From Bombyx mori (Eukaryota > Arthropoda > Insecta > Lepidoptera > Bombycidae): a DNA stretch of 64,000 nt. How positions within the stretch are numbered: position 1 is the first letter of the stretch; each line of letters starts with the position of its first letter. Shown here one piece after another: positions 1 through 9,932 of this stretch. Position numbers and translations under genes: made by a program. The stretch lies in assembly GCF_030269925.1 (NCBI RefSeq), contig NC_085111.1, positions 4,146,142 to 4,210,141 of the forward strand. The letters are read 5' to 3'. The notes under the pieces are model-generated. The model was not told the origin of the DNA, did not search any database, and was given only the letters and a program-made list of their open reading frames with translations.

Positions 1-276
1 ACTTCAAGCACCGGTCACCGTTCTCGTCGAACCCGTCGCTTGCGACGAAGGGCTCGACGAGTAAATTAACTTTCAGACACAGCCCACTGAGTTTCTCGCC
101 GGATCTTCTCAGTGGGTCGCGTTTCCGATCCGGTGGTAGATTCTGCGAAGCACGGCTCTTGCAAGGGTTCGTGTTAGCAACATCGTCAGGTTTGAGCCCC
201 GTGAGCTCACCTACTAAAGTTAGGGTTACGCTGACATAGCCGCTAGGGCTATCAGCTTAGGTAGGAAAAAAAAAAA
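1..276 (+). mobile_element. Bm1-like SINE (family C), cut by the window edge
   Basis: This is the 3' three quarters of a SINE that recurs at 5513, 9542 and, in related form, at 11846, 50380, 51470 and 58783. It ends in an A-run at 266-276, so it reads on the plus strand. Comparison with the complete copies shows that roughly the first 60 bases are lost to the window start. I recognise the family from memory as the Bombyx Bm1 SINE or a close relative. The A-tail abuts a fragment of another repeat (277-358), so the SINE landed in an older repeat. Confidence 0.75.
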
Positions 277-358
277 GTATGGAAATGATAAATGTTAATG
301 ATGCAAACAAACAGCACTAAGCAGATAAGTAGTGTTCCTTCACCATTCTTTTAAAACA
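277..358. repeat. Fragment of repeat family E (also at 54831)
   Basis: About 80 bases are nearly identical to 54831-54915. They contain an octamer-like stretch around gcaaacaaacagcactaag and end at ttttaaaacag. At 54.8 kb the homology continues much further, so here the family E copy is truncated on both sides, on the left by the SINE at 1-276. Confidence 0.7.
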
Positions 359-955
359 GAATCATATAACATTTAGATATAAGAAAAATGCAAGACGTAT
401 GTTAAGCTTTGAGGTTTACGAATGCTCTGTCTGATATATTTACAAAACAAAAACGTGACTGTACTCATGTTATTGTCCTTGGGCATCAGTTACTATCCGT
501 ATTAGTTTATCTTCTCCACAAGGCCATAATATAAATTATGCGAATCCAGATTTCTTTGGTGCCACATGCCATGTCGATTTAGAAAGCACTCATAACCTTG
601 ACTGATAGTGGTTTGACTGTCCTCTTGAACTTCGATGACTGTTTTATAAGAACTATTTGTATAGGGCAATATGCTACCCTGATATCAAACACAAAAAAGT
701 GGAAGTTTTTTATTTGATTTCCCAAGCTTGTGATGTCTGGCTCCGCTAACCGCATTAACTTCAGCGGTCTAAAAGCTCGTCTTCTGATCTAAAGCAATAA
801 AAAGCTCTTCTCAGGAACGCTAGACCAGATAAGCCTATAAACATTTCTGTGTGCATATTTTTGTGTAAGCTGACTAACCCTTAACGGCCTTCTAAGGGGA
901 TCTAGTGCAATAAAAAACTTATTTTAATAAACGTAGTTTAATCTATAATAAATAA
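359..955. other. No gene seen
   Basis: AT-rich sequence without an open frame of useful length, RNA gene or repeat that recurs elsewhere in the window. The right part, around 880-920, contains aacggccttctaaggggatc and may be a further degraded interspersed repeat, but there is no second copy here to compare. Confidence 0.5.
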
Positions 956-960
956 ATATT

Positions 961-1325
961 AGTTTAAAAAAACTATAAAAATACGTTTTTATAGAAAATC
1001 CAACTAAACAATATAAAATAAATTTGAATTAAAAATAGTGTAAGAAAAAATTATTTTATTGTAAAAAAGCGTGGGGTGCAGTAGTTATAAATATTTTATG
1101 AACAGATATGAGTAGAAGGGTTATTTTGATTATATTCTGAAAAGCACCCCACGCTTTTTTTACAATATAATAATTTTTCCTTACACTATTTTTATTTTTA
1201 TTATGAATATAATTAAAAATTTAATTTTATTAAATTATAAAAATTATACAAATTTATTAAAATTTATTTTCTATTTTTTAGTTGGATTTTCCATAAAAAC
1301 GCATTTTTATAGTTTTTTTAAACTA
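961..1325. repeat. Foldback element with long inverted arms
   Basis: The left arm (961-1079) and the right arm (1144-1325) are inverted copies of each other, meeting at gcgtggggtgc / gcaccccacgc around a ~65-base spacer. Both arms contain the ttggattttcc / ggaaaatccaa block and an A/T-rich stem. The right arm is about 60 bases longer, so the left arm has a deletion. A one-armed relative lies at 55405-55534. No coding capacity is visible, which suggests a non-autonomous DNA element or the inverted fusion of two copies. Confidence 0.75.
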
Positions 1326-1389
1326 TTATTTACTTTTCATTTTTTTGTTGAGTTTCAATTTCTTCAAAAAAAAATTCAATTTTTTTAGA

Positions 1390-1520
1390 ATTTGAATTGT
1401 CATCGGTCTTTAATAAGTATACCAAATTTCGAGTTAATCCGAAGTTTTGAAAGGGGTCAAAATCATGTTCAAAGATTCCGTTACATACATACGTCTGAAG
1501 CTAATAAAAGCGTTGGTATT
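1390..1520. repeat. Dispersed repeat shared with 55540-55700
   Basis: The stretch beginning tgaattgtcatcgg and running through cgagttaatccgaagttttg to ctgaagctaataaaagcg recurs at 55540-55700 with few differences. In both places it follows the foldback arm, so arm plus tail probably form one element. It may be the 3' end of a retrotransposon; no reading frame supports that here. Confidence 0.65.
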
Positions 1521-1736
1521 AAAATAGTAACATGAGCGAAAGAGACAAATCACATTCCTAGCGATTGAGCTGATCCAAAGCAAACCAGAGTGCTTATAGT
1601 ATTGCTACCTTACAAAATAGTTCTTTTATTGACTACCTATGTGCCGGTAGCGTCGTGTGGCTATTCTGGCTTCACCCTGATCGGTAGGCATGCACACGGA
1701 GGTCTGCCTGAAAAAGTTTCCAAGCACCTGCCCTAA

Positions 1737-1795
1737 CAAAAGCAGTGCTCCGCTGTATCTACCACCGGATCAGAATCGCGAGCCACTGAGGTGAT
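1737..1795 (-). repeat. Degraded family C SINE fragment
   Basis: About 60 bases match the conserved core of the Bm1-like family (ctaccaccggatcagaatcg, then ccactgag) in the orientation of the 11846 copy. Nothing on either side can be aligned, so this is an old remnant. Confidence 0.5.
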
Positions 1796-1799
1796 GTAT

Positions 1800-2746
1800 G
1801 TATATGATAAACCATGATCGCAATTGTAACTGCATTGCATTCCCAACCCGTTCATTATCAAATTAAAAACCAATCACAGACACCTTTCAAAAAGCCAGCC
1901 ACTAATACGGTGAGCTGTTACCGTGATCAGATCCCATTAGAGGCGTGGTTACACCGTTTGCGATTTCAAAAATATATGATTTATATGGTACGAGTAGTTC
2001 AGAATTTTGAGTTTTGTTTCTATTGTCAAATCGTCAATTTATTTGAAGCGAAGACCAAATCTTCATTCAGAAATATGTGGAAGGATTGAATCGAATGCAA
2101 GCTAAAATTTAAAATGCCTTGACGTCTTATACCTCAAAGTGACATTATGAGGCGTCAGGATAAGTATTTCTGAGAGGTTTTTAGAGGTCACTAATTTTTT
2201 TACCATCGACGATGTTAGTTTTAGGTTACCTATACATAAACGAAAAAGCTGTTCAATATTATACTTAATAGTAAGCCTGAATTTTTTTTTTGTGTTGATT
2301 ATCTTTTTGTGTTGGTAATGCTTATTTACTAACCAGTTCTTAAGCGGTTTCTAAAAATGACATGGTATTTATGTGTTTACACATATTTAAGTACTGTTGA
2401 TACTAAAACGAAAATTGCTCTAATCCAAGAAATCATTTTATTGACCCGAATAAAATTTGGTAATTAAACGCTTTCACTGTCACCCCACCTTTAATCCTAA
2501 TTGGATAGAACGGACCCGGGAGGCGAGAGGTAGTCTACACACGTAATTGAAACGTCGACATTGCCTATGTATTGTATACGCAACATTGTCCACTAAATAC
2601 ACTGTGTCGTGTCCATACGTTCAATCCAAGTTGATATTCTAATTAAATCAGTTTCCGAAATGCTAGACGTACTCTCTGCTCTGTTTGTATTCAATACTGT
2701 GTTTATTTGGTCAAATAATACCACCAATAAGATACGGTACTTTCAC
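1800..2746. other. No gene seen
   Basis: AT-rich sequence. The open frames here (the longest about 90 codons, at 1814) have no recognisable domain and the composition of chance frames. No RNA gene or second-copy repeat was found. Confidence 0.5.
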
Positions 2747-2750
2747 TTAA

Positions 2751-3885
2751 CACGTTCACTGCGCCATTATTATCAAAGAACTTTCAGCTGGTGCTTTGGA
2801 GACCTAAAAGATCTCGAAACTTACCCACCCTTTGGTGCGTTTGAGACCTAATCAGTCTCCTAAAGATACAGTTTTGAAAATAATTTATATCTTCCAAAAA
2901 AACAATGACATATACTTTGAAGTTTTTGTGGATGAAAGATAGCCTATTGATTTATATTTTGCTAGGTTCGCACGCAGTTATGACATTTGAATAATCTATA
3001 AATACCAAAAAAAAATTTGATATCGATTGTATCTCGTACCGCAACCGAAGATAGTTCAATATGTGTAGTAAGTAGTGATGGGAATAAAATAATATCTCAG
3101 TTGTCGATTGAAATAGTTTTATTAATTATGCAAAGTGTTTTTCATTAAAACATGTAAGCACATTGATTGCTTGCATTGCGCGCATATGGTAAGAATTCGT
3201 TTAGTTTTTTTTAGAAGCGTCAGTGCTGTTTAATGTGCATCGTAATTTTTCGTAACAACCCACACAACGTCTTTTTTTGTCACCACGTTGGAAAATATGA
3301 TCAGTACATCTTCCTTCGGGGAATCCTGTAAATTTGAACATTTTCCAAAATTTTTATTTTACTGGACGATGCAGCAGTATAATCCGGCTTTGATTTTTTG
3401 TTAGAAATCTCACCAAAATAAATAGAATTTTTTACACTTTTTTCTTTTAAAAGAACTCATTGTTTATCAAAAATAATCAACACGTAGGTATATACGCGAG
3501 TGTTATTTCCAAAACGTGCGCGCAAGCTCCCACGTCGATGCTAGGACAACACTAAAACGAGTCACGCAGCGTCCGCGCCGCCCACCCTCCCTCTCTTGCG
3601 TCTACGAGGCGTACGATTCCACGAGTACCGACATATCTCCTAACGCAAGGAATGAATATAATTACAGTACTGTGCGTTAGGGACCTAATCCATCTCTAAT
3701 TTCTTTTTTAATGCCCTTGAATTCAGCTTTAAGTAGGAAGCAAATATGTATATTTGTCATACTCATACTTAAAGAACTTTACACGTTAGATCCTCCCGCA
3801 AGGAGTGAAACAACACGATTATATTCAACGCACAACACAAAAGTCCTGCAAGAGATCTGATAGATCTCGTAATGCAGCGAACGTG
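2751..3885 (-). mobile_element. Decayed piggyBac-like element flanked by TTAA
   Basis: TTAA at 2747-2750 and 3886-3889 flanks a 1.1-kb segment whose ends are inverted copies (cacgttcactgc at left, gcagcgaacgtg at right). TTAA target duplication and this type of end are known marks of piggyBac elements. Near the left end a minus-strand remnant of the cysteine-rich transposase C-terminus is readable (3130-3345), so the element reads leftwards and has lost most of its transposase gene. The subterminal regions hold imperfect palindromes of the form gagacct...agtctc. Confidence 0.65.
3130..3345 (-). pseudogene. piggyBac-type transposase, cysteine-rich C-terminal remnant
   Basis: Read on the minus strand, this segment gives a basic peptide with RRCVGCYEK and, after one frameshift near the A-run, ICAQCKQSMCLHC followed in a second frame by FNEKH. 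Paired cysteines separated by a short linker and a final C-x2-H-C cluster are the known layout of the C-terminal zinc-binding domain of piggyBac transposases. The frame is broken by at least a stop and two frameshifts, and the catalytic core is missing, so it is inactive. The assignment rests on the cysteine pattern plus the TTAA ends. Confidence 0.5.
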
Positions 3886-4125
3886 TTAAAAATTAAAAGG
3901 CTGTTTTGAATTTCGACCTTGTGTTAATCATTCCAAATCCTTCAAGACCAGACTAAGCTATAATACCAGGAAACATAAATAGACAACCATTGGTGATTAT
4001 AAATTGGTAGGTATTATAAAGTAAATAAAACAATATGACTATAGTTGCAATCTATCAATACAACAATTTAAAATCACCTTTTTAAATACTTAAAGTTATT
4101 TATTTATTTATTGCCTTTGTAGACA

Positions 4126-4245
4126 GATAGAGGTAGAGGCCCGACACGTTGGACTGACCAGATCCGCACTACTGTCGAAACCACAGTTTACGATGCTCTA
4201 CACTCGACGGCAGATAGGAGCAAATGGCGCTTAAAAATTTACAGG
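4126..4245 (+). pseudogene. LINE (RTE-like) ORF C-terminal fragment
   Basis: A plus-strand frame of 40 codons, open from 4126 to a stop at 4246, reads RGRGPTRWTDQIR and then ADRSKWR. The pattern (R-G-R-P-x-R-W-x-D-x-I ... D-R-x-x-W-R) is what I know from the end of the reverse-transcriptase frame of lepidopteran RTE-type LINEs. Only this end remains. It runs straight into the family A repeat at 4243, whose insertion or fusion truncated it. Confidence 0.55.
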
Positions 4246-4472
4246 TGACCTCTTGTGAGTCCACACGGACTACCACCTTACCTATTTCTGCCGTGAAGCA
4301 GTAATGCGTTTCGGCTTGAAGGGTGGGGTCGCAGCTGTAACTATACTGAGAACATAGGACTTATATCTCAAGGTGGGTGGCGCATTTACGTTGTAGATGT
4401 CTATGGGCTCCAGTAACCACTTAACACCAGGAGGGCTGTGAGCTCGTCCACCCATCTAAGCAATAAAAAAAG
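4243..4472 (+). repeat. Family A repeat, copy A1
   Basis: One of at least fourteen copies in this window of a ~240-bp repeat. In sense orientation it starts near ctcttgtgagtcc, contains ctgccgtgaagcagtaatgc and ctatgggctccagtaacc, and ends in aataaaaaaa. The A-rich end with a polyadenylation-like motif suggests a retroposed SINE or the 3' end of a LINE. I do not have a certain family name. Confidence 0.8.
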
Positions 4473-4559
4473 GAAAAATCCAGAATAAACTCTTGTTGCG
4501 ACTAGGTAGTCACGACCCTCAGTATTGAGGAATCCGAATCGAGAAGCAAAATTAGAAAG

Positions 4560-4640
4560 GTAATCATTCAATCTATCTAATGGTGAGTGGTTACCGTTGC
4601 TGATAGAATTCGACAATGCTAACGACACGCCAAATCTCTA
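4560..4640 (-). repeat. Family B repeat fragment, copy B1
   Basis: The block atggtgagtggttaccgt, then aattcgacaatgc, matches the better kept copies of family B at 15240, 17499 and 45311. Only the central part is left. Confidence 0.55.
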
Positions 4641-5502
4641 CCGGCCACTCGCTTCGAACTGCTTTTGTTTTGTCATCTTGCTGATGTAGCCCCATATATT
4701 AAGGATACAGCTTTTGCTTTCATCCATCGTACGTATCTTATGTCATGTGTAATTATTCAGTCTTTCAAACTTTGATGAATCTGTCATTCCTCGTCGCATC
4801 ACTTAATTTAGTTTCGGTTGTTTCCTGTTTCCCATTAACTCTAGAGACCGCTTAATCGCTCAGTGACACAACTCTGTAAGTACACTAAAGTTCGCTCATG
4901 ACATCGGAACATGATTAAGAAAGTTATTTAGATAGACTGTAGATATATAATAACTATAGTAACTTTCTGAATGGCCTTTGAATTTTGATCTCTAAATGGA
5001 CTGTCTTGTTTGAAAAAATGGGGTTTAGAAGCAAACAGATACCCCAGTTCTGCACTTTCTTTGATGTTTTAGAATCATGCTCTGATTGAACTATATGCAA
5101 AAAGCCTGGTCTTAATAAATTTTATAGGTAGATACGTCGTTATAATATTAAGCGGTTTCTAAAGGCTATGGGTGCCGTAACATGAATGCCTTCGTTCAAC
5201 TTGAGTTAAGTTTTAAGTGCTAATTACATGGGAATAATAGTGATCCGTCAAACCTAAATGCTTAATTGCATCAAGGTTAAAATAGATTTGACGTAGGATG
5301 TTAATCAGTACCTAGTGATATTGATGTAGGTACTCAAGATACGAAATATAGAGAAAATTTTGACTGTTCTAATATCATATATATGTATATGTATATGTTC
5401 TAATATCATAATTATGAAATAGGTTGAAAAATAAGGTAAGGATGTTGGTGTACTAGTAGTGTAAGAACCATATTTCGGGAAATAGTGGTCTGTAAGCAAT
5501 GA
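4641..5502. other. No gene seen
   Basis: AT-rich sequence with no supported gene. An imperfect repeat of ttctaatatcata near 5368 and 5399, with an atatgtatatgt stretch between, is the only local structure. Confidence 0.5.
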
Positions 5503-5512
5503 TAGGGTTCTC

Positions 5513-5825
5513 TCTTTTTTTCCCTGCCTAAGCTGATAGAGCCTTGAGAGGCTATTTCAGCGTAACTTTAACTAGTAGGTGACATGGGGCTCAAACCTGA
5601 CGACATTGCTAACCCTAGCGAGAGCCGTGAATTCGCAGAATCTACCACCGGATCGGAAACGAGACCCTCTGAGAATATCTGGCGAGAAACTCAGTGGGCA
5701 GTGTCTGTGGGTTAATTTACTCGTCGAGCCCTTCGTCGCAAGCGACGTGTTCGACGAGAACGGTGACCGGTGCTTGAGGTACCTAAAAGCACCTTTAGTG
5801 GATCGGGAGGATCCGAAATGACGTG
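5513..5825 (-). mobile_element. Bm1-like SINE (family C), full length with target duplication
   Basis: The element starts on the minus strand at 5825 (5' end tcatttcggatcctcc) and ends in an A-run (T-run on the plus strand from 5513). It is flanked by the 10-base direct repeat tagggttctc at 5503-5512 and 5826-5835, a target-site duplication typical of LINE-driven retroposition. It defines the 5' end of the family. Confidence 0.85.
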
Positions 5826-5835
5826 TAGGGTTCTC

Positions 5836-6650
5836 GAGGAATAGCCGAAAATTCTATTTTTATTCAAAGTTTCCTTTGTCTTATAACTTATATTTGTAAT
5901 TAACGGTACCTATAATTAAAGCATAAACATAGCTAACCATTTGAAATTCATGAAATTTCACTTCACCATAATAATTATGCTGTATCTTAATAAACACTAT
6001 TCTCAGAAAAATATGTAATGTATGAAAAACTACCAATAAAGCCATTCATTTGACATTAAAATCGTTTGTCAAACGAAATTCCCATTGGATTTAATTTGTC
6101 GCGTATTTACATAATAAATGAACGCCTCCGCCTCGGAGCCGGTGTAATCTGGTTTAATGCGGCTTAAACCGGTTTTATCCATCATTGAGAGAGACTTGAT
6201 TCTCGATCGGGACACAATTTGCATGTTATTTCGTGTTAATACCTTAGTGGTTGTCTTTAGTAATTTGTTAATAGCATCCTTTGCATAATTTCAGTGCGTT
6301 ACCTTTAGATATTTCAAAGATTACAGCACAACTTAATTTACAATGTCATTATGGATTCAGCAACGTATCAATAGTTGTCGTAAAATACAGACGAATACTT
6401 GATTTAATTATTTTTAAATTATTGAAATATCCCACTCTTATGTTTATTTTTATATTGGCAACGGGACATAGCGACTGAACATTTCGAAATAAAAATTTTC
6501 GTTGATTTTTCAGTATTTATGATAATGTCAATCATTTGCGTATCCTGATATCCTAAATTTCCCTATCTTTTCTAATTGTTGTTTTAAGGTGGGACATAGA
6601 TTATAGAAACAATAATTTATTTTTATGTTGTTATTAAAATGTGATGATAG
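5836..6650. other. No gene seen
   Basis: AT-rich flank. A short GC-richer stretch at 6121-6180 (gcctccgcctcggagccgg) with alternating aaccgg-type motifs has no open frame worth calling. Confidence 0.5.
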
Positions 6651-6654
6651 CTTA

Positions 6655-6750
6655 ATAATAGGACCGGTCTTTGTGGTAAGGCTTGGGGGAGGCCTATGTC
6701 CAGCAGTGGACGTCCATGGGCTGACAAGCAGAAGAAGAAGAAGATAGCTT
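6655..6750 (+). repeat. RTE-type LINE 3' end fragment
   Basis: The sequence ggaggcctatgtccagcagt and then ggctgacaagcagaagaag is the end of the coding frame (EAYVQQW...) and the short simple-repeat tail that I know from RTE-type LINEs in Lepidoptera. Here the tail is (aag)n instead of the usual (atg)n. Only about 100 bases are kept. Confidence 0.65.
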
Positions 6751-7128
6751 AACAGTAACTGTAGAAGTCATAACGATTTCATCTTTGGTCTTGTCTACAT
6801 TTAATAAAAAAAAAAAAACTCAAATCTAAACTCACGAAGAAAACTAAATACATTTTCTAGGCAAAGTTTTGAATACCGGCTCTTTCAGCCGGCAAAGACT
6901 TAGCACTTGGTTTTCTACAATTTACACAGAAACTTCATTACGACTTAATAATCTGTGGACTTAATATTCTTTTTGTAACTCTTTTACAAAGCGACTAGGG
7001 TCACTTTAAGGAGTAAAATGCTTTAGTGAATTTCATAATTTTATTATTATTTTTCATCTACTGCGAATTGCGTTTCTTTTCTGTATATTGTCGTGAAAAT
7101 ATTTGATGAGCTTTGCTGATGGTAAGAT
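6751..7128. other. No gene seen
   Basis: AT-rich sequence between two repeats. No open frame, tRNA-like fold or recurring repeat recognised. Confidence 0.5.
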
Positions 7129-7377
7129 TTTTTTTTTTTATTGCTAGATGAGTGGACGAGCTCACAGCCCACCTGGTGTTAAGTGGTTACTGGAGCCCAT
7201 AGACATTTACGACTTAAATGCGCCACCCACCTTGAGATATAAGTTCTAAGGTCTCAAGTATAGTTACAACGGCTGCCCCACCCTTCAAACAGAAACGCAT
7301 TACTGCTTCACGGCAGAAATAGGCAGGGTGGTGGTACCCACCCGCGCGGACTCACAAGAGGTCCTACCACCAGTAAT
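7129..7377 (-). repeat. Family A repeat, copy A2
   Basis: Nearly complete copy in minus orientation: T-run with ttattgc at the left, ccaccagtaat at the right. Internal blocks match the other copies closely. Confidence 0.85.
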
Positions 7378-7592
7378 ATTTGTAACATAAATGCATTAAA
7401 ATAGAGCTATGGAAAGTAGGATGTCTATTTTTATCTTAAACCAAATTTCTCTATCCTTAAATATTTCAAATAACAAAATAACACTGAACAATCGTTCTTG
7501 CCTATTGATATATTACACATTTCTCATCATCATAGTAACAGTTCCCCATTAGAGTCTTATAGGGAAAACCATTATCAATTTCTAAATCCCGA

Positions 7593-7942
7593 AATATTTA
7601 TGCCATAAATAATTTGTATGCAATGATAAATATATTTATTTTTCACACTTTCTAAATATAAAGCTTTAAATGTAACCTATTTATAAAAATAAATTTCACC
7701 ATAAATCAAATATTTATGCCACAAATAATTTGTATGCAATGATAAATATATTTATTTTGCACACTTTCTAAATATAAAGCTTTAAATGTAACCTATTTAT
7801 AAAAATAAATTTCACCATAAATCAAATATTTATGCCACAAATAATTTGTATGCAATGATAAATATATTTATTTTGCACACTTTCTAAATACATATAAAGC
7901 TTTAAATGTAACCTATTTATAAAAATAAATTTCACCATAAAT
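7593..7942. repeat. Tandem triplication, 116-bp unit
   Basis: Three head-to-tail copies with a period of 116 bases (equivalent points at 7595, 7711 and 7827). Copies 2 and 3 differ by a 4-base insertion (acat near 7891) and very little else; copy 1 has a few more changes. Each unit contains atgccacaaataatttg and ends accataaatc. It is AT-rich and non-coding. Its age is young judging by the unit identity. Confidence 0.9.
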
Positions 7943-9455
7943 ATCCAAGTATTTCCACTGCTTAGTTCCATAGAATAGGCAATTATCGTCATTGAATGTG
8001 ATGACCCTTTATTTATTTAAAAACAATACTTATGTTTCATTATTCTTAGAGAAAACAACATCACGTATTGTTATGACTGATAGAAGTAATCCAATTAAAA
8101 CATGTATATACTACTTACTTTACAGTGAGAAAAGGGAATGAAGATATTTCCAAAATGTTTATTTGCTAGTAGATGCTGATGTTACAATAACAGACTAAAG
8201 CAAAACCACAACTCTTCTAGTACATCAAACAATGGAATCATTCTGATAATAGGCTTCATGGGCCGCTTCAAGGCAATATTAGCCTTAGCTAGTAGAACAT
8301 AGAGCTCATTTTCGAATGATTACTCAATAATTGTGTTGTTTACGAGAAACTTGGTTAAAGTTTAATTGAATCGGGGTTACGGGGAGAGGGACTCGATTGC
8401 GAATTAACGATTAAGTTATGGGGACACTCCTTGTTTACATGTCAGAGTTTAATTATCAGATTTTACAACTCGAGACTTTTGTATAAAGTCTGCAACTATG
8501 TTCTCGCTGTTTGTCAATAGATGGCTGTAATAATAAGTACATATCGGTTTTGATAGATCTAAAGCAGTGCGAACCAAGCTTAACTGCATGGTAAACAAAA
8601 CGATACCTTAGTGTTTTTGTTATTGCGTGATGGTTTTTTTGCTTGCGTGAAAAAGTCTGATTCTGTATTAATTAAGTTTCGTTTACACGGAAGTGTTGCT
8701 TCTCTTCTTTCATTCGAAGAAAATTACGGCTAAAGTCTCTCGAGACATTTAAAAATTTTACTTACTTTAAGCCAAATTTAACCTTCGAATTTTAGTTTGA
8801 TTTATATTTTTGTTAACTGCAATATCAATTGCAATGCTAGAAACGTACTGAATCGAAGTTTCTAGACTCAGAATTGATATTCACTGGCAATTATCAATTA
8901 TTTTTGTAGAATACTTGATAATATAGAAGTTATTGTTAAAAATGAAATCCCGAAAAAATATGTTGGCTGAGAGAAGATTAGTATTTAGAGGATGTAAGTC
9001 TTAGGTGTGGTTCACCGCTTTTCGAAATTTTGGAGGCTATGTACGATATCTACATGATTATGACTAAACACTTCTTGAATTTTAACCTGTGGCTAGTCAA
9101 ATATAGTTCTTAACACTTATATCCCAAATTTTAAACTAATTCTTTTCGGTAGGTTTAGGTTATAATACGAAAATAAGAAAGCCCCCTTCCTTCAGAAAAA
9201 TAAAACAATAAAATTCATCTTGACGATGTTCAAGCACCCGATAAATTACCATTTGGGGTACATCGGGTAAGTCGAGAACGTTGGGTATCAAATATCAATT
9301 CCGAAACGGTTGTAGACATAGCAACGTTTGATCTTACATTGTAGGGAGTTCGCAAGACGGGGGCCAGGAAATGGTATATTTTAACAAATCAAAACTGTAC
9401 CATTTAATGTCATGTCGTTCCAATAATTATGTATTAATCGGTACTCCCTAAGAAT
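7943..9455. other. No gene seen
   Basis: AT-rich sequence without a supported gene, RNA or recurring repeat. Confidence 0.5.
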
Positions 9456-9541
9456 AGCCCTCAAATCCAAATGCATGACTGCTTTGCGGCAGAAAGAAGC
9501 AGGATGGGGCAATTCCCCCGCATGGGCTTTCAGTTCCCTCC

Positions 9542-9905
9542 TTTTTTTTCCCCTACCTAAGCTGGTAGCCTTGAGAGGCTATTTCAGCGTAACCTTAACT
9601 AGTAGATGAGCTCACGGGGCTCAAACCTGAAGACGTTGCTAACACGAACCCTAGTAAGAGCCGTGCTTCGCAGAATCTACCACTGGATCACAAACGCGAC
9701 CCACTGAGTTGATCCGGCGAGAAACCCACTGAGTTGATCCGGCGAGAAACCCACTGAGTTGATCCGGCGAGAAACTCAGTGGGTTGCGTCTGTGGGTTAA
9801 TTTACTCGTCGAGCCCTTCGTCGCAAGCGATGGGTTCGACGAGAACGATGACCGGTGCTTGGAGTACCTAAAACCACCGTTAGTGGATCGGGAGAATCCG
9901 AAATG
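9542..9905 (-). mobile_element. Bm1-like SINE (family C), full length, nested in family A
   Basis: The element has its T-run (A-tail on the minus strand) at the left and its 5' end at 9905. It is flanked by the 10-base duplication agttccctcc at 9532-9541 and 9906-9915. It is longer than the copy at 5513 because a 25-base unit is triplicated inside it. Insertion into a family A copy dates it as younger than that copy. Confidence 0.88.
9701..9775. repeat. 25-bp unit triplicated inside the SINE
   Basis: Three exact tandem copies of a 25-base unit beginning ccactgagttgatcc and ending cgagaaac. The unit itself is bounded by cactgag and the following ctcagtg, an inverted pair, so the single-copy form of the SINE has a stem here. 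Slippage or unequal exchange at that stem is the likely origin. Confidence 0.9.
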
Positions 9906-9932
9906 AGTTCCCTCCACTACCAGTAATAAGTA

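Larger units (their letters stand above)
9456..9932 (-). repeat. Family A repeat, copy A3, split by a SINE
   Basis: The family A body is seen at 9456-9541 (ctttgcggcagaaagaagc, gggcaattcccccgcatggg) and resumes at 9906-9932 (cactaccagtaataa). The intervening 9542-9905 is a Bm1-like SINE. Only the 5' half of the family A copy is present. Confidence 0.75.

Noticed and set aside
7593..7942. CRISPR-like array
   Set aside because: Units are contiguous without variable spacers; animal nuclear DNA.
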